DNA of 34,086 nucleotides from JBCCSZ01 sp039199225 (GCA_039199225.1 JBCCSZ010000043.1:1-34086); one strand, 5' to 3'. Shown: positions 16,797 through 24,720, counted from the first letter of the stretch. Notes: generated from the sequence alone by a model not told the origin. Program-made: numbers and translations.

Positions 16797-16902
16797 CACC
16801 AAATCACCCAGCCGCAGGCAATCACCAAATCACAAAACCCCCCAACCACCCCTCCCCCGATAAGGATTTCAAAAAATAATTCCGGACCTTGCAGGACTAA
16901 AA

Positions 16903-18093
16903 ATGAAATCCATGAAATACACGCATTATTTATTCCTCGGATTACTCCTGTTGGGCTGCCAAGCGGAGCCAACCGCCGAGCAAACAACGACGCCCAAGGA
17001 GGCAGCGCCTCAAGCCAGTATCGAAACAACCGACTTTGGAGATACCGCCGATGGCACCGCACAATTGTACACCTTGAAAAACAAGCAAGGCATGCAGGTG
17101 ACGCTGACCAACTACGGCGGAATCATTCGCTCTGTGGAAGTGCCGGACAAAAAGGGGCAATTGGCCGATGTCGTCTTGGGGTTTGATAGCCTGGGCAACT
17201 ACCTGCTTGAGCATCCTTATTTTGGGGCTTTCGTAGGGCGCTACGCCAATCGGATTGGCAAAGGGCGCTTTCGCATCGGTGAGACAACATACGAATTGGC
17301 ACTCAACAATGGGGAAAATACTTTGCATGGTGGGCGAAAGGGCTTCGATAAAAAATTGTGGCAAGCCAAGCCATTGGAGGAGAAAGAAGCCGTTGGGGTA
17401 GAGCTGACGGGAACCAGTGTGGATATGGAGGAAGGGTATCCGGGCAACCTGCAGGTCCGCCTGCGGTATTGGCTCAACAACCGCAACGAGCTCATCATGG
17501 AATATGAGGCTACGACCAATAAAACGACCATTGCCAATTTTACCAATCATTGCTATTTCAATCTCAAAGGTGCGGGCAATGGTGATATTTTGGACCATGA
17601 GTTGATGGTGGCTGCCGATCAATTTACGCCAGTCGGTGAATCGCTCATCCCAACGGGAGAATTGCGCTCGGTTGAAAATACGCCTTTTGATTTTAGGCAG
17701 GCCAGAGCGATTGGTGCGAGGCTGGATATGGAGAAAAACGAACAGCTCAAGTTTGGCAATGGCTACGATCACAATCTTGTATTGTCCAAGAAAGGACCTG
17801 ATATGATCTTGGGTGCGACGGTTTACGAACCAACTTCTGGTCGATACCTCGAAGTATTCACAACAGAACCTGGCATACAATTCTACTGTGGCAATTGGTT
17901 GGATGGAAGTATGATTGGGAAGGGTGGTAAGGCTTACAAACGTCACTACGGGCTGTGCTTGGAGACGCAACATTTTCCAGATTCTCCCAACAAAACCAAT
18001 TTTCCATCAACGCTCCTGGAGCCGGGCGAAACTTATCGAAGTCGGACGATCTACAGATTTTCTACAAAAGAGTCCATCAGTTCGCCGCAGTAG
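16903..18093 (+). CDS. galM: Aldose 1-epimerase (mutarotase), lipoprotein
   Basis: This enzyme interconverts alpha and beta anomers of aldoses such as galactose and glucose. The 396-residue protein has a lipobox, LLLLG-C19, so the mature protein should be a lipid-anchored, extracytoplasmic mutarotase. The first 45 residues are signal and a Thr/Ala/Glu-rich linker. Family motifs are complete: GRYANRIGKGRF (~112-123), NNGENTLHGG with H142, NHCYFNL with H216 (general acid), GYDHNLVL (~288-295), and LETQHFPD with E354 (general base). An alternative start at M4 (16912) would leave the lipobox intact. No sugar operon surrounds it. Its last 17 bases overlap the 3' end of the convergent histidine kinase gene. 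Identification is firm; the sugar substrate is not determined. Confidence 0.95.
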   Translation: MKSMKYTHYLFLGLLLLGCQAEPTAEQTTTPKEAAPQASIETTDFGDTADGTAQLYTLKNKQGMQVTLTNYGGIIRSVEVPDKKGQLADVVLGFDSLGNYLLEHPYFGAFVGRYANRIGKGRFRIGETTYELALNNGENTLHGGRKGFDKKLWQAKPLEEKEAVGVELTGTSVDMEEGYPGNLQVRLRYWLNNRNELIMEYEATTNKTTIANFTNHCYFNLKGAGNGDILDHELMVAADQFTPVGESLIPTGELRSVENTPFDFRQARAIGARLDMEKNEQLKFGNGYDHNLVLSKKGPDMILGATVYEPTSGRYLEVFTTEPGIQFYCGNWLDGSMIGKGGKAYKRHYGLCLETQHFPDSPNKTNFPSTLLEPGETYRSRTIYRFSTKESISSPQ

Positions 18094-20155
18094 AAATGAT
18101 TTCTTCGGCAAGTTGTTTGGAGACAGTGTCAGAGTCGATGAGTGGACTTTGGATGTCTTTCGGGATGGTAAAATAAAAGGTGGCGCCTTCCCCTGGTTTG
18201 GATGTTACCCAAATGCGGCCGCCGTATTCACTGATGATTTTTTTGCATGTGGATAGGCCGATTCCTGAGCCTTTGTACTTGTCGCGACTGTGTAAGCGCT
18301 GGAAGACGACAAAGATTTTTTCGTGAAATTCTGGATCGATGCCGATGCCATTATCTGTGAATTTGAACTGATAGTTGTTCGACATAACGTCGCAACTGAT
18401 GTGAATGCGTAGCTTTTGCGGACCACAGAATTTCAAGCTATTGGCAATCAAATTTTGAGTGATCTGAAAAAAATGTGTTCGATCGAAGTGGATGTCAGGC
18501 AGTGGGTCTATCTGAATATCGACATCCTGTTTTTGCAATTGGAATTGAAGTGTCTGAGCGACATCTGCAACTACCTGACCAGCATTGAACTTCTTGAGCT
18601 TTTTGGACTTTCCATTGATTTTGGAATATTCCAACAGGTCGGTCAACAAGGTGTGCATTTGATTGACTCCCTTGGTGATAAAGCCCATGTATTCTTTGAT
18701 CGAATGATCCTGATCGACAGGTAGCTTCCGTTTGAGCAAGGTGGTGAAGCTGCTGATGTTGCGCAGGGGCTCTTTCAAATCGTGCGAAATAATGTAGGCA
18801 TACTGCCGGAGGTCTTTATTGGAGACAATCAGTTTTTCATTTTGCTGAAGAATTTGCTGGTTTTTGGTTCGCAGCATATTGTTCATATCTATCATATGCC
18901 TATTGCGATAGCGGAACATAGCTAGTAGTAGCAAGGCCGCCAGTCCAATACCTCCAAAGATGCTTCCCCAGAGCAAAATGCGCATGCGGAAGATTTCATT
19001 GTCTTTTTTGAGTAGTTCTATTTCCTTGATACGTTCGACCTCCTGTACTTCAAAATTCTTTTTGAGTGAGCCTAGGCTGGCTGCGAGTTCGTCATTGAGA
19101 ATGGAGTCTTTCAGCGCAATGTGCTTGTCGATGTATTCTTTATAAGAGGCAAAATTCTCCAACTCAAAATAGATATCGGCATAGTGTTTATAAAATCCGC
19201 TGATGGTGTTGAGCTCCTTATTATTTCTGGCAATGGCGAAGCTCTCGTCAAGTGCTGCCAGTGCCAAATCGAACTTTTGTTCTTCCTTGTAGACCACTGT
19301 GATGCCTTCGAGTGCATAGCTGCGCAGTGGATTATGACCCAACTCGGTGGCCAGCTTTTTGGCAGAAAGAAAATACTGCAATGCCTTTTTGTTGTCGCCT
19401 CTGTCGTGTTCTGTTGCGCCCATGTTGATCATGGTCCAGGCGATGTCCGACTTATTATCCAGCTCTTTGGCAATATCCAATGATTTTTTGGTGTAGTTGT
19501 AGGCTTTGTCTAATTGCTTCAAATAGCCGTATGTACCACCCAAGGCGCGATAGGCCCGATAAGTACCTTTCTTGCACTTTTTATCAGTCCAGATTTCCAG
19601 CGACTGCAAATATTGCTCTAGGGCATGTTCGTATTGTTGCTGATAAAAGAAATTGGTTCCGATGCCGAAGTGGACTTTTGCGATGTTTTCTCTGTCTTTG
19701 AGGTCCTTAAAGATTTGGAGTGCTTTGAGCTGTAGGTCATAGGCACTGGCATGCCGACCGAGTTTGACTTCATTGGCTCCCTGTTGGTTGTAGGCCAAGG
19801 CAAGTAACTTCTTGTTGTTCTTGATCTGAGGAATGAGTTCCTCTAATATTTCGTATGATTTTTCATATTGTCCTTCTGTTTGAATGGTATAAGCCAGTCC
19901 AATTTTGGCTTGGTAGGTAATACTGTCGTTGCCGCATTGTTCTCCAATGGCGAGCGCCTTTTCATAGTAACTTCTAGCGGCCATAAAATCATCCAAATGC
20001 CAGATCGTATAATCGCCATTATCGATTAGCTGGCGAGCTTTTTCTACAGGATGAGCGTCCTCTGGAGCCTCTTTGTTTGGGCTGCAATACTTGTTTGCTC
20101 CGGCTGAATGCACCAGAAACAAAAAGGAAAAAAAGAACCATAGTAAATGCTTCAT
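18077..20155 (-). CDS. TPR-containing sensor histidine kinase
   Basis: This 692-residue membrane kinase has a signal peptide (cleavage near residue 20), then six or more tetratricopeptide repeats in the periplasm (~45-385, e.g. AYNYTKKSLDIAKEL). A juxtamembrane coil, one membrane helix (~393-413) and a second coil (~420-450) follow. The HisKA phospho-acceptor is H458 in YIISHDLKEP. The HATPase domain has N568/N572, DNGIGID at 601-607 and GSGIGLS at 629-635. There is no receiver or DNA-binding domain, and no response regulator is adjacent, so the partner must be encoded elsewhere. The TPRs may sense a peptide or protein. The upstream region carries one of two copies of a 19-bp element, the other lying before the small peptide gene, so the two may be co-regulated. 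Its 3' end overlaps the aldose epimerase gene by 17 bp. Confidence 0.93.
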   Translation of the reverse strand: MKHLLWFFFSFLFLVHSAGANKYCSPNKEAPEDAHPVEKARQLIDNGDYTIWHLDDFMAARSYYEKALAIGEQCGNDSITYQAKIGLAYTIQTEGQYEKSYEILEELIPQIKNNKKLLALAYNQQGANEVKLGRHASAYDLQLKALQIFKDLKDRENIAKVHFGIGTNFFYQQQYEHALEQYLQSLEIWTDKKCKKGTYRAYRALGGTYGYLKQLDKAYNYTKKSLDIAKELDNKSDIAWTMINMGATEHDRGDNKKALQYFLSAKKLATELGHNPLRSYALEGITVVYKEEQKFDLALAALDESFAIARNNKELNTISGFYKHYADIYFELENFASYKEYIDKHIALKDSILNDELAASLGSLKKNFEVQEVERIKEIELLKKDNEIFRMRILLWGSIFGGIGLAALLLLAMFRYRNRHMIDMNNMLRTKNQQILQQNEKLIVSNKDLRQYAYIISHDLKEPLRNISSFTTLLKRKLPVDQDHSIKEYMGFITKGVNQMHTLLTDLLEYSKINGKSKKLKKFNAGQVVADVAQTLQFQLQKQDVDIQIDPLPDIHFDRTHFFQITQNLIANSLKFCGPQKLRIHISCDVMSNNYQFKFTDNGIGIDPEFHEKIFVVFQRLHSRDKYKGSGIGLSTCKKIISEYGGRIWVTSKPGEGATFYFTIPKDIQSPLIDSDTVSKQLAEEIISTAAN

Positions 20156-20220
20156 TCCAACAAGAGAGGTTCGTATACAGGGGGAGAATCAAATTGGCTT
20201 AATCGCTTTTGTACAATTGA

Positions 20221-20239
20221 CAAAAACCATGCACATTTT
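20221..20239 (-). promoter_or_regulatory. 19-bp direct repeat, copy 1 (upstream of the kinase gene)
   Basis: The + strand word caaaaaccatgcacatttt occurs here, 65 bp upstream of the kinase start, and again at 20621-20639, 91 bp upstream of the small peptide gene. In the direction of transcription it ends in GGTTTTTG, so the TTTG could be a Bacteroidota -33 element, but no perfect TAnnTTTG follows. A shared operator or promoter is likely. Confidence 0.5.
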
Positions 20240-20352
20240 TCAATAACAGAATAGAAGACTGAAAGTACATCGGCACAAAGCCGATTTATTCGTGGAAAGC
20301 GTATGAAATTCTAAATGGTTGAGTTGTGTAAAAGGTCGGAAAGTAGGATGTA

Positions 20353-20390
20353 AACATGCGTCATGCAGATTGCTCTGGATGACACATGTT
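20353..20390 (-). terminator. Long hairpin after the small peptide gene
   Basis: On the - strand transcript twelve base pairs (one G-U) join 20379-20390 to 20353-20364. A single C-C mismatch and a further 4-bp stem are capped by a GCAA tetraloop. The hairpin begins 23 nt after the stop of the 38-codon gene. No U-run follows, so it may act as an attenuator or mRNA stabiliser as well as a terminator. The G-U pair becomes an A-C mismatch on the other strand, which favours - strand function. Confidence 0.55.
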
Positions 20391-20412
20391 ATGTTGTGTT
20401 GAATTCAGCGAA

Positions 20413-20529
20413 TCAGGGCCATCCTGGGCGGTAGCAACATGAGTATCCACCCTTCAAACAATCCTTCTGCTGATCTTCGACCTTCTTAATTTTTAGGTCC
20501 TTCAGTTTCTTTTTTGGCATTTCTTTCAT
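20413..20529 (-). CDS. Putative RiPP precursor peptide with GG leader (38 aa)
   Basis: A 39-codon frame (ATG at 20529, TGA at 20415-20413) encodes a Lys-rich leader, KKKLKDLKIKKVED, a double glycine at residues 27-28, and the ten-residue core YSCCYRPGWP. This is the layout of Bacteroidota natural-product precursors of the GG type (leader with LK/KI repeats, cleavage after GG, short Cys-rich tail). The core holds two adjacent Cys, two Tyr, a Trp and two Pro, all plausible modification targets. It is bracketed by a repeated upstream element and a strong downstream hairpin, which supports it being a real transcription unit. No modifying enzyme or peptidase-containing ABC exporter is in the window, so these would have to act in trans. 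It could alternatively be a small signalling peptide. The family assignment is by pattern only. Confidence 0.6.
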   Translation of the reverse strand: MKEMPKKKLKDLKIKKVEDQQKDCLKGGYSCCYRPGWP

Positions 20530-20620
20530 GGTTGAATTTTATAGTTTATAAAAAGGATTTATATCGAGAATTATTGAGGGGGGAGAGAACATTGTTAAAT
20601 GTGGGTAGTTAGTTAAGTTG

Positions 20621-20639
20621 CAAAAACCATGCACATTTT
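20621..20639 (-). promoter_or_regulatory. 19-bp direct repeat, copy 2 (upstream of the small peptide gene)
   Basis: This is a perfect second copy of caaaaaccatgcacatttt, exactly 400 bp from copy 1 and in the same orientation. Similarity extends weakly into a following tcaa/aac stretch. It lies 91 bp before the ATG of the small peptide gene and 123 bp after the stop of the 94-residue gene. Confidence 0.5.
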
Positions 20640-20761
20640 GTCAACAACCGTAAAATTGTCTTCGGGTGAGCTTATACAACCTATGTACGTTCAGCAATAG
20701 AGTGGAAGGGGATTCTACTGTGTAGACCAGCTGTTTTTTGAAGTGTGTCTGCCGTGTCAGA

Positions 20762-21046
20762 TTAGGAATGGTGTAGGCGAGCGCTTTGAATAAGCTTTTG
20801 AATATCAGTCCATTGTGGCATGGGGTGGTGGTTTAAGTATTCGGCTGTAAGCTTCTTGGTCTGGCCGAATTCCAACAATTGTATCTTTCGCTTTAGTCGG
20901 TTTTCCAATGCCGTATGAAACTCCCTGAAAGGCATGCAAAGGCATCTTTGAAATAATTGTAAGCAAACTTTCTGTTCGTCGTTCAAATACTTCCAAAGTT
21001 GCTCATGGTAAATCTTTTCGGCCTGCCTTTTCGATAATTGCTCCAT
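20762..21046 (-). CDS. Small hypothetical protein (94 aa)
   Basis: This 94-residue frame starts at an ATG on the - strand and is rich in Lys, Gln, His and Leu. It has a likely all-helical profile (MEQLSKRQAEKIYHEQ at the N-terminus, then LNDEQKVCLQLFQRCLC). There is no signal peptide, membrane helix or recognisable motif. Its composition and lack of low-complexity runs make it look like a real protein rather than chance, and no better frame covers the stretch. It is the first of three - strand genes leading through the small peptide to the kinase. Function unknown. Confidence 0.5.
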   Translation of the reverse strand: MEQLSKRQAEKIYHEQLWKYLNDEQKVCLQLFQRCLCMPFREFHTALENRLKRKIQLLEFGQTKKLTAEYLNHHPMPQWTDIQKLIQSARLHHS

Positions 21047-21631
21047 ACCGTGCTTGTCTTTAGGTCTTTTCTATTGCGAATTTAGGGATAAGTGGGGATT
21101 AATGCCATGATTTTATGGTCGTATAAGCAATTTATTTACTGTTTAAAGGCAATATGCACTCAAAATAAGCGCTTACCGTGTTATTCGAGCACGCAATAAG
21201 CTGGAAATACATTTTACCATTCTCACTTAGGGTAAAATAGCTAGAAATTGTGACTAAAGTTTGAGTATAAAAAACTGATTACAAGTATTTTATGTAGAAT
21301 TAATTTTATTTTGAGCTATATGGTATAGTCTTAAAAAGTTAAATTCTGCCTATCCTAGACTTTTGCTTAACTATACATTTACGACGATTTCAATAACTAG
21401 TGACACAATGATTCATCCTGCCGGATGTCCGTAAGAGAGAGTATCTATATTCCGACAAATAGATTGTGACTTTCTTTACCGTAGCAACCGGTAATGCTCT
21501 TCAATTTGACAAGTCGAAATGGCGGCAAGGAATAGCTCCGTGTATAAAAAGCCTGCTGGAGCACAACATGCATGCTAACCAGAGACTTGCTTGTTCCATA
21601 CCTGTCTTTCAGTGGGGAGACAGGTATATTT
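21047..21631. other. AT-rich intergenic region, no supported gene
   Basis: These 585 bp between the fumarylacetoacetase stop and the 94-residue gene are AT-rich from about 21100 to 21410. The frames of 84-88 codons here run into the fumarylacetoacetase gene antisense and have no protein-like character. The only clear structures are the inverted repeat at 21598-21627 and a 6-bp one around 21478-21496. A divergent promoter is not obvious. Confidence 0.6.
21598..21627 (-). terminator. Hairpin directly after the fumarylacetoacetase gene
   Basis: The perfect 10-bp arms atacctgtct and agacaggtat enclose a 10-nt loop and begin 4 nt after the TAA of the fumarylacetoacetase gene. On the - strand no U-run follows; on the + strand ATTTTTAT follows. 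A transcription end for the - strand gene is the likely use. Confidence 0.6.
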
Positions 21632-22876
21632 TTATGTGGCTGGGAGCAGTTGTGTTTGCACTTCACCAAAGCCGACCCGAATGCCTTCTTTTTCGGCATA
21701 ACCTCGCATTCTCACCGTATCCTGGTCTTTGATAAAAACCCTTGTCGAGCCGTCCGATAATTTCACCGGGCGCGTACCAGCCCAAGCCAGTTCCAGCATT
21801 GACCCATAGGAATTCTTCTTCTTGCCGCTGATGGTACCCGAAGCCATAACATCCCCTACCCGTAGATTGCAGCCATTCACTGTATGGTGAGCCAATTGTT
21901 GCGCCATGTTCCAATACATGTATTTATAGTTGGAGCGACTGACGATGGTTTCTTCGCCACCGTCTGGCTGAATGCCCACCTCCAAGTGTACATCGTAGTT
22001 TTTGAGACCTTCGTACTGTAAATAGGGCAACACCTTGGGGCGTTGGTTAGGGCCTTTTACCCGGAAGGGGTCGAGGGCTTCCAAAGGAACAATCCAGGGA
22101 GATATGGAGGAAGCGAAGCTTTTACCAAGGAAGGGACCCAGCGGCACATATTCCCATTTCTGGATGTCGCGGGCCGACCAGTCATTGAACAGGGCCAAAC
22201 CAAAGATGTGGTCTTCAGCATCGGCCGTTGAGACGGAGGTCCCTAGCGGATTGCCTTTTCCAACGACAAAAGCCATTTCCAACTCAAAGTCGACCCGGCC
22301 CGAAGGACCATAGATCGGTTTTTTGGCATCCTTGGGCATCAACTGACCCTTGGGGCGATGAATGGCTTGTCCACTCACAATAATTGAGCTGGCGCGACCA
22401 TGATAGCCCACCGGGATGTGGCGCCAATTAGGCAAGAGCGCATTTTTGGGATCGCGGAACATCTTACCAACATTGGTGGCATGCTCAATGCTGGAATAAA
22501 AATCGGTATAGTCACCAACTTCAATGGGCAAATGCAGTTGGGCTTTTGACTGGTCGACAAAAGCTTTGCTTTGCTTTTTTAGCGGAGAGCGGGCAGCCGT
22601 CAACAACTGCTGAATCTTGGCACGTATCTTTGTCGTTTTTTCCTTGCCCAAGGCTATGAAAGCATTTAGGGAAGATTGCCGAAAGACTTTCTTATCGATC
22701 TGTAGCTTATCGAAATGGCCAAGCTGAGCAAGCGCAGCAAGGTCTAGGATTTGATCGCCGATGGCCACCCCAAGCCGGGGCCTTTGCCGACCAACGGAGA
22801 AGATGCCATAAGGGAGATTGTGAATACTAAAGTCAGCATTTTCTGCAACGGGAATCCAGCTTTTTAGTAGGGTCAT
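21632..22876 (-). CDS. fahA: Fumarylacetoacetase
   Basis: This enzyme hydrolyses fumarylacetoacetate to fumarate and acetoacetate, the last step of tyrosine/homogentisate breakdown, in the cytosol. The 414-residue protein matches the animal-type family along its length: HNLPYGIFS near the N-terminus, DFYSS with metal ligand D125, catalytic H132 in EHATNVG, NWRHIPVGYHGRASS, E198 and E200 in VDFELEM, and D232 in NDWSARDIQKWEY. Each residue is offset by one from the known mouse active site. The frame is open 13 codons further upstream (to 22915), but a perfect -7 promoter element lies inside that extension and homologues start at this point, so the ATG at 22876 is chosen. No other homogentisate-pathway gene is adjacent. 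Identification is very secure. Confidence 0.97.
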   Translation of the reverse strand: MTLLKSWIPVAENADFSIHNLPYGIFSVGRQRPRLGVAIGDQILDLAALAQLGHFDKLQIDKKVFRQSSLNAFIALGKEKTTKIRAKIQQLLTAARSPLKKQSKAFVDQSKAQLHLPIEVGDYTDFYSSIEHATNVGKMFRDPKNALLPNWRHIPVGYHGRASSIIVSGQAIHRPKGQLMPKDAKKPIYGPSGRVDFELEMAFVVGKGNPLGTSVSTADAEDHIFGLALFNDWSARDIQKWEYVPLGPFLGKSFASSISPWIVPLEALDPFRVKGPNQRPKVLPYLQYEGLKNYDVHLEVGIQPDGGEETIVSRSNYKYMYWNMAQQLAHHTVNGCNLRVGDVMASGTISGKKKNSYGSMLELAWAGTRPVKLSDGSTRVFIKDQDTVRMRGYAEKEGIRVGFGEVQTQLLPAT

Positions 22877-22896
22877 GGTCTTATTTGGTTTTTGTG

Positions 22897-22904
22897 CAAA
22901 GATA
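22897..22904 (-). promoter_or_regulatory. Bacteroidota -7 element TATCTTTG for fumarylacetoacetase
   Basis: TATCTTTG followed by CA on the - strand is a perfect match to TAnnTTTG and lies 20 bases ahead of the chosen ATG. Transcription would start about 14 nt before the ATG. No clear TTTG is seen at -33. Confidence 0.6.
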
Positions 22905-22981
22905 GGATTTTCCATTTCCCAGCCGAGCTTGATCGCTATTATTTACCGTACAATCCTTTGGCAGGCAGCGCGAAGCAAACA

Positions 22982-23776
22982 TTAGGGCGAGTGAAGGCCC
23001 CAATTGGTATTTAGAAGATTGGCCATGGGGCGCTTTAGGTAAGGATACTCCACTTTAGACAAATACAAGCCTTGCGGATAGGCAGCATTGAAGTGTGGAG
23101 GTGCATCGCCATTTTGCAAGCAATCGCTGAAGGCTTTCTCCGTCATTCGTCCGTAGGCAAGCTCGAGTAAATTGGCAACGACAATGCGCACCATGCCCCG
23201 CAAAAAGCGGTTGGCGGATAATCGGATACACCACTGGTTTTTAGAGGGGTGGGCAAACAGCCTTGCTGCCGTGAGGGTACAACGGGTGTGTTTGTACAGA
23301 TCGGGTTGCTTACAGAAACCTCTGAAATCGTGTGTTCCCAAAAGCTGTTGGACAACAGAATCCATGCGAGCAATGGCGAGCTTCTCTGGGGGATAATAAG
23401 TGCTGAGCGGCGACAGGAAGGCATCCCGGAAAGTGTGGAAGTAGTAATCATAAGTTCGACTCACCGCGTCGTGCTGCGCGTGAGCATCCCTAGGTACCTC
23501 AATCACTTCTGAGATGGAAATATCTGTTGGCAGTATCCGATTTAAGCGACCGACCAAATCAAATTGGACGGCCTCCGCTATTTTGATGTGGCAGAAAAAC
23601 TGGCTGGCGTGAACCCCTGCATCAGTGCGTCCGCAAGCAATGCAATTGATCTTCTGTTTAAAGACTTTTTGCAATGCCTCCTCCAGGTTTTGTTGAACGC
23701 TAGGCGCATTGGGTTGACGCTGCCAGCCACGGTATTGACCACCGTTGTAAGAAAGGCGAAGAAAGTACTTCGCCAT
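22982..23776 (-). CDS. truA: tRNA pseudouridine(38-40) synthase TruA
   Basis: TruA converts uridines 38-40 of the tRNA anticodon arm to pseudouridine. The 264-residue protein has the full set of family motifs: YNGGQYRGWQRQPN near the N-terminus, CGRTDAGVHA with the catalytic D52, RTYDYYFH, and FLRGMVRIVVANLLELAYG in the C-terminal half. The frame can be read 15 codons further upstream, but homologues begin near MAKYFLRLSYNG. Its ATG at 23776 overlaps the stop of the preceding DUF4249 gene in TAATG, so it is probably translationally coupled and sits last in the TonB receptor, DUF4249, truA chain. That is an unusual neighbourhood for a housekeeping tRNA enzyme. Confidence 0.96.
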   Translation of the reverse strand: MAKYFLRLSYNGGQYRGWQRQPNAPSVQQNLEEALQKVFKQKINCIACGRTDAGVHASQFFCHIKIAEAVQFDLVGRLNRILPTDISISEVIEVPRDAHAQHDAVSRTYDYYFHTFRDAFLSPLSTYYPPEKLAIARMDSVVQQLLGTHDFRGFCKQPDLYKHTRCTLTAARLFAHPSKNQWCIRLSANRFLRGMVRIVVANLLELAYGRMTEKAFSDCLQNGDAPPHFNAAYPQGLYLSKVEYPYLKRPMANLLNTNWGLHSP

Positions 23777-24693
23777 TATTCTACAACCACATGCTCCAGA
23801 GAGCTTACCTCCGCTACACAAAAATAGCCGAGAGCTTCTTCTGTCGAGTTGGGATCGGTATTTTCAATATTTGTAAAGACATTGGCCAGCGGTTCTGCAA
23901 AGATACCACCATCTCCCAATGTCATTTGCGTACGAGCCTGCTCCAAGAAATAAAAGGCATCTTCTGGAATGGCATGTAATTCGACCAAAATGACATCGCC
24001 CACTGCATAAGGGGATACGTCACTATCGTCTACAGCATCATCGCCAGTGTCTGGAATGCGATTGATGGCCTCCCGGATCGGAGGAATAAAAATCAGTCCA
24101 TCTACTTCTGCACCAGCCGAGAAAGCAGCATCGTAAGCGATATTGATCTCTTGGGGCTTATTGAGAAACTGCCCATTTTTAAAGGTCTTAATCCAGTAAC
24201 AATCTCCTAGACCTGGCAAATCCCTGGAAAAGAATTGGGCGTAGATGCCTTCTGGATTACCCAATTCTGGTTCGCGTACTTCGGTTGTGATGGAGTCAAT
24301 AGGAGCCGTTGGATTCAAAACAGAAGTGGCCGTATAGTTCTGACCATCTGCTGTGGTGATCGATAGGGTATAGGTCCTGCCGATTGTTCCAAAGGCTTGT
24401 CCATTGGGTTCCCAGGTGTAGTCGCCATCGTCATTGTCGTCTGTAAAATTGAAAGTGACGCCCTCGTTGTCTGTGATTGTAACGGTTGCGCCAATGACAT
24501 TTGGTGATGGTGCATTATCTAGGTAAGGACTGGTTTGGCGCAGTTTTACGACCTGGGTTTCCAGTTTGGTGGTGATCCAGGCATCGACTACTAACTGAGG
24601 TGTACCTTCCTGGAGATTGACATCGATGACATCCGTACAGGAGGCCAGCGCAAGAATGCTCAGTAGAAAGGTAGCAAATATATAATTCTTCAT
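23776..24693 (-). CDS. DUF4249 family lipoprotein, partner of the TonB-dependent receptor
   Basis: This 305-residue protein has a lipobox (ILALAS-C19) and the family start VIDVNLQEGTPQLVVDAWIT, followed by a carboxypeptidase-regulatory/Ig-like segment (ATVTITDNEG, GQAFGTIGRTYTL). DUF4249 proteins are found next to TonB-dependent receptors in Bacteroidota and are thought to help capture or pass on the ligand at the outer membrane. This one lies 27 bp after the receptor gene and overlaps truA by one base, consistent with one mRNA. The ligand cannot be told from the sequence. Confidence 0.92.
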   Translation of the reverse strand: MKNYIFATFLLSILALASCTDVIDVNLQEGTPQLVVDAWITTKLETQVVKLRQTSPYLDNAPSPNVIGATVTITDNEGVTFNFTDDNDDGDYTWEPNGQAFGTIGRTYTLSITTADGQNYTATSVLNPTAPIDSITTEVREPELGNPEGIYAQFFSRDLPGLGDCYWIKTFKNGQFLNKPQEINIAYDAAFSAGAEVDGLIFIPPIREAINRIPDTGDDAVDDSDVSPYAVGDVILVELHAIPEDAFYFLEQARTQMTLGDGGIFAEPLANVFTNIENTDPNSTEEALGYFCVAEVSSLEHVVVE

Positions 24694-24720
24694 GATTGGA
24701 TTTTTTTGATCTTTGGCAAA

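Larger units (their letters stand above)
16435..16902. other. Intergenic region with terminator and repeats, no gene
   Basis: The 468 bp between the A-type gene and the aldose epimerase gene contain the terminator at 16465-16526, a CAGTA-rich degenerate stretch at about 16540-16590 of the kind often seen between Bacteroidota genes, and the tandem repeats at 16601-16796. No convincing coding frame or promoter element was found. Confidence 0.7.

Noticed and set aside
16942..17973. Long - strand open frame (343 codons) opposite the aldose epimerase gene
   Set aside because: It is antisense to a gene with complete catalytic motifs and shows no family features; GC-rich coding sequence often leaves the opposite frame open.
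21445..21732. Overlapping 84- and 88-codon frames on both strands beside the fumarylacetoacetase 3' end
   Set aside because: Both run into or across the end of a secure gene and the hairpin at 21598-21627; no sign of selection as protein.
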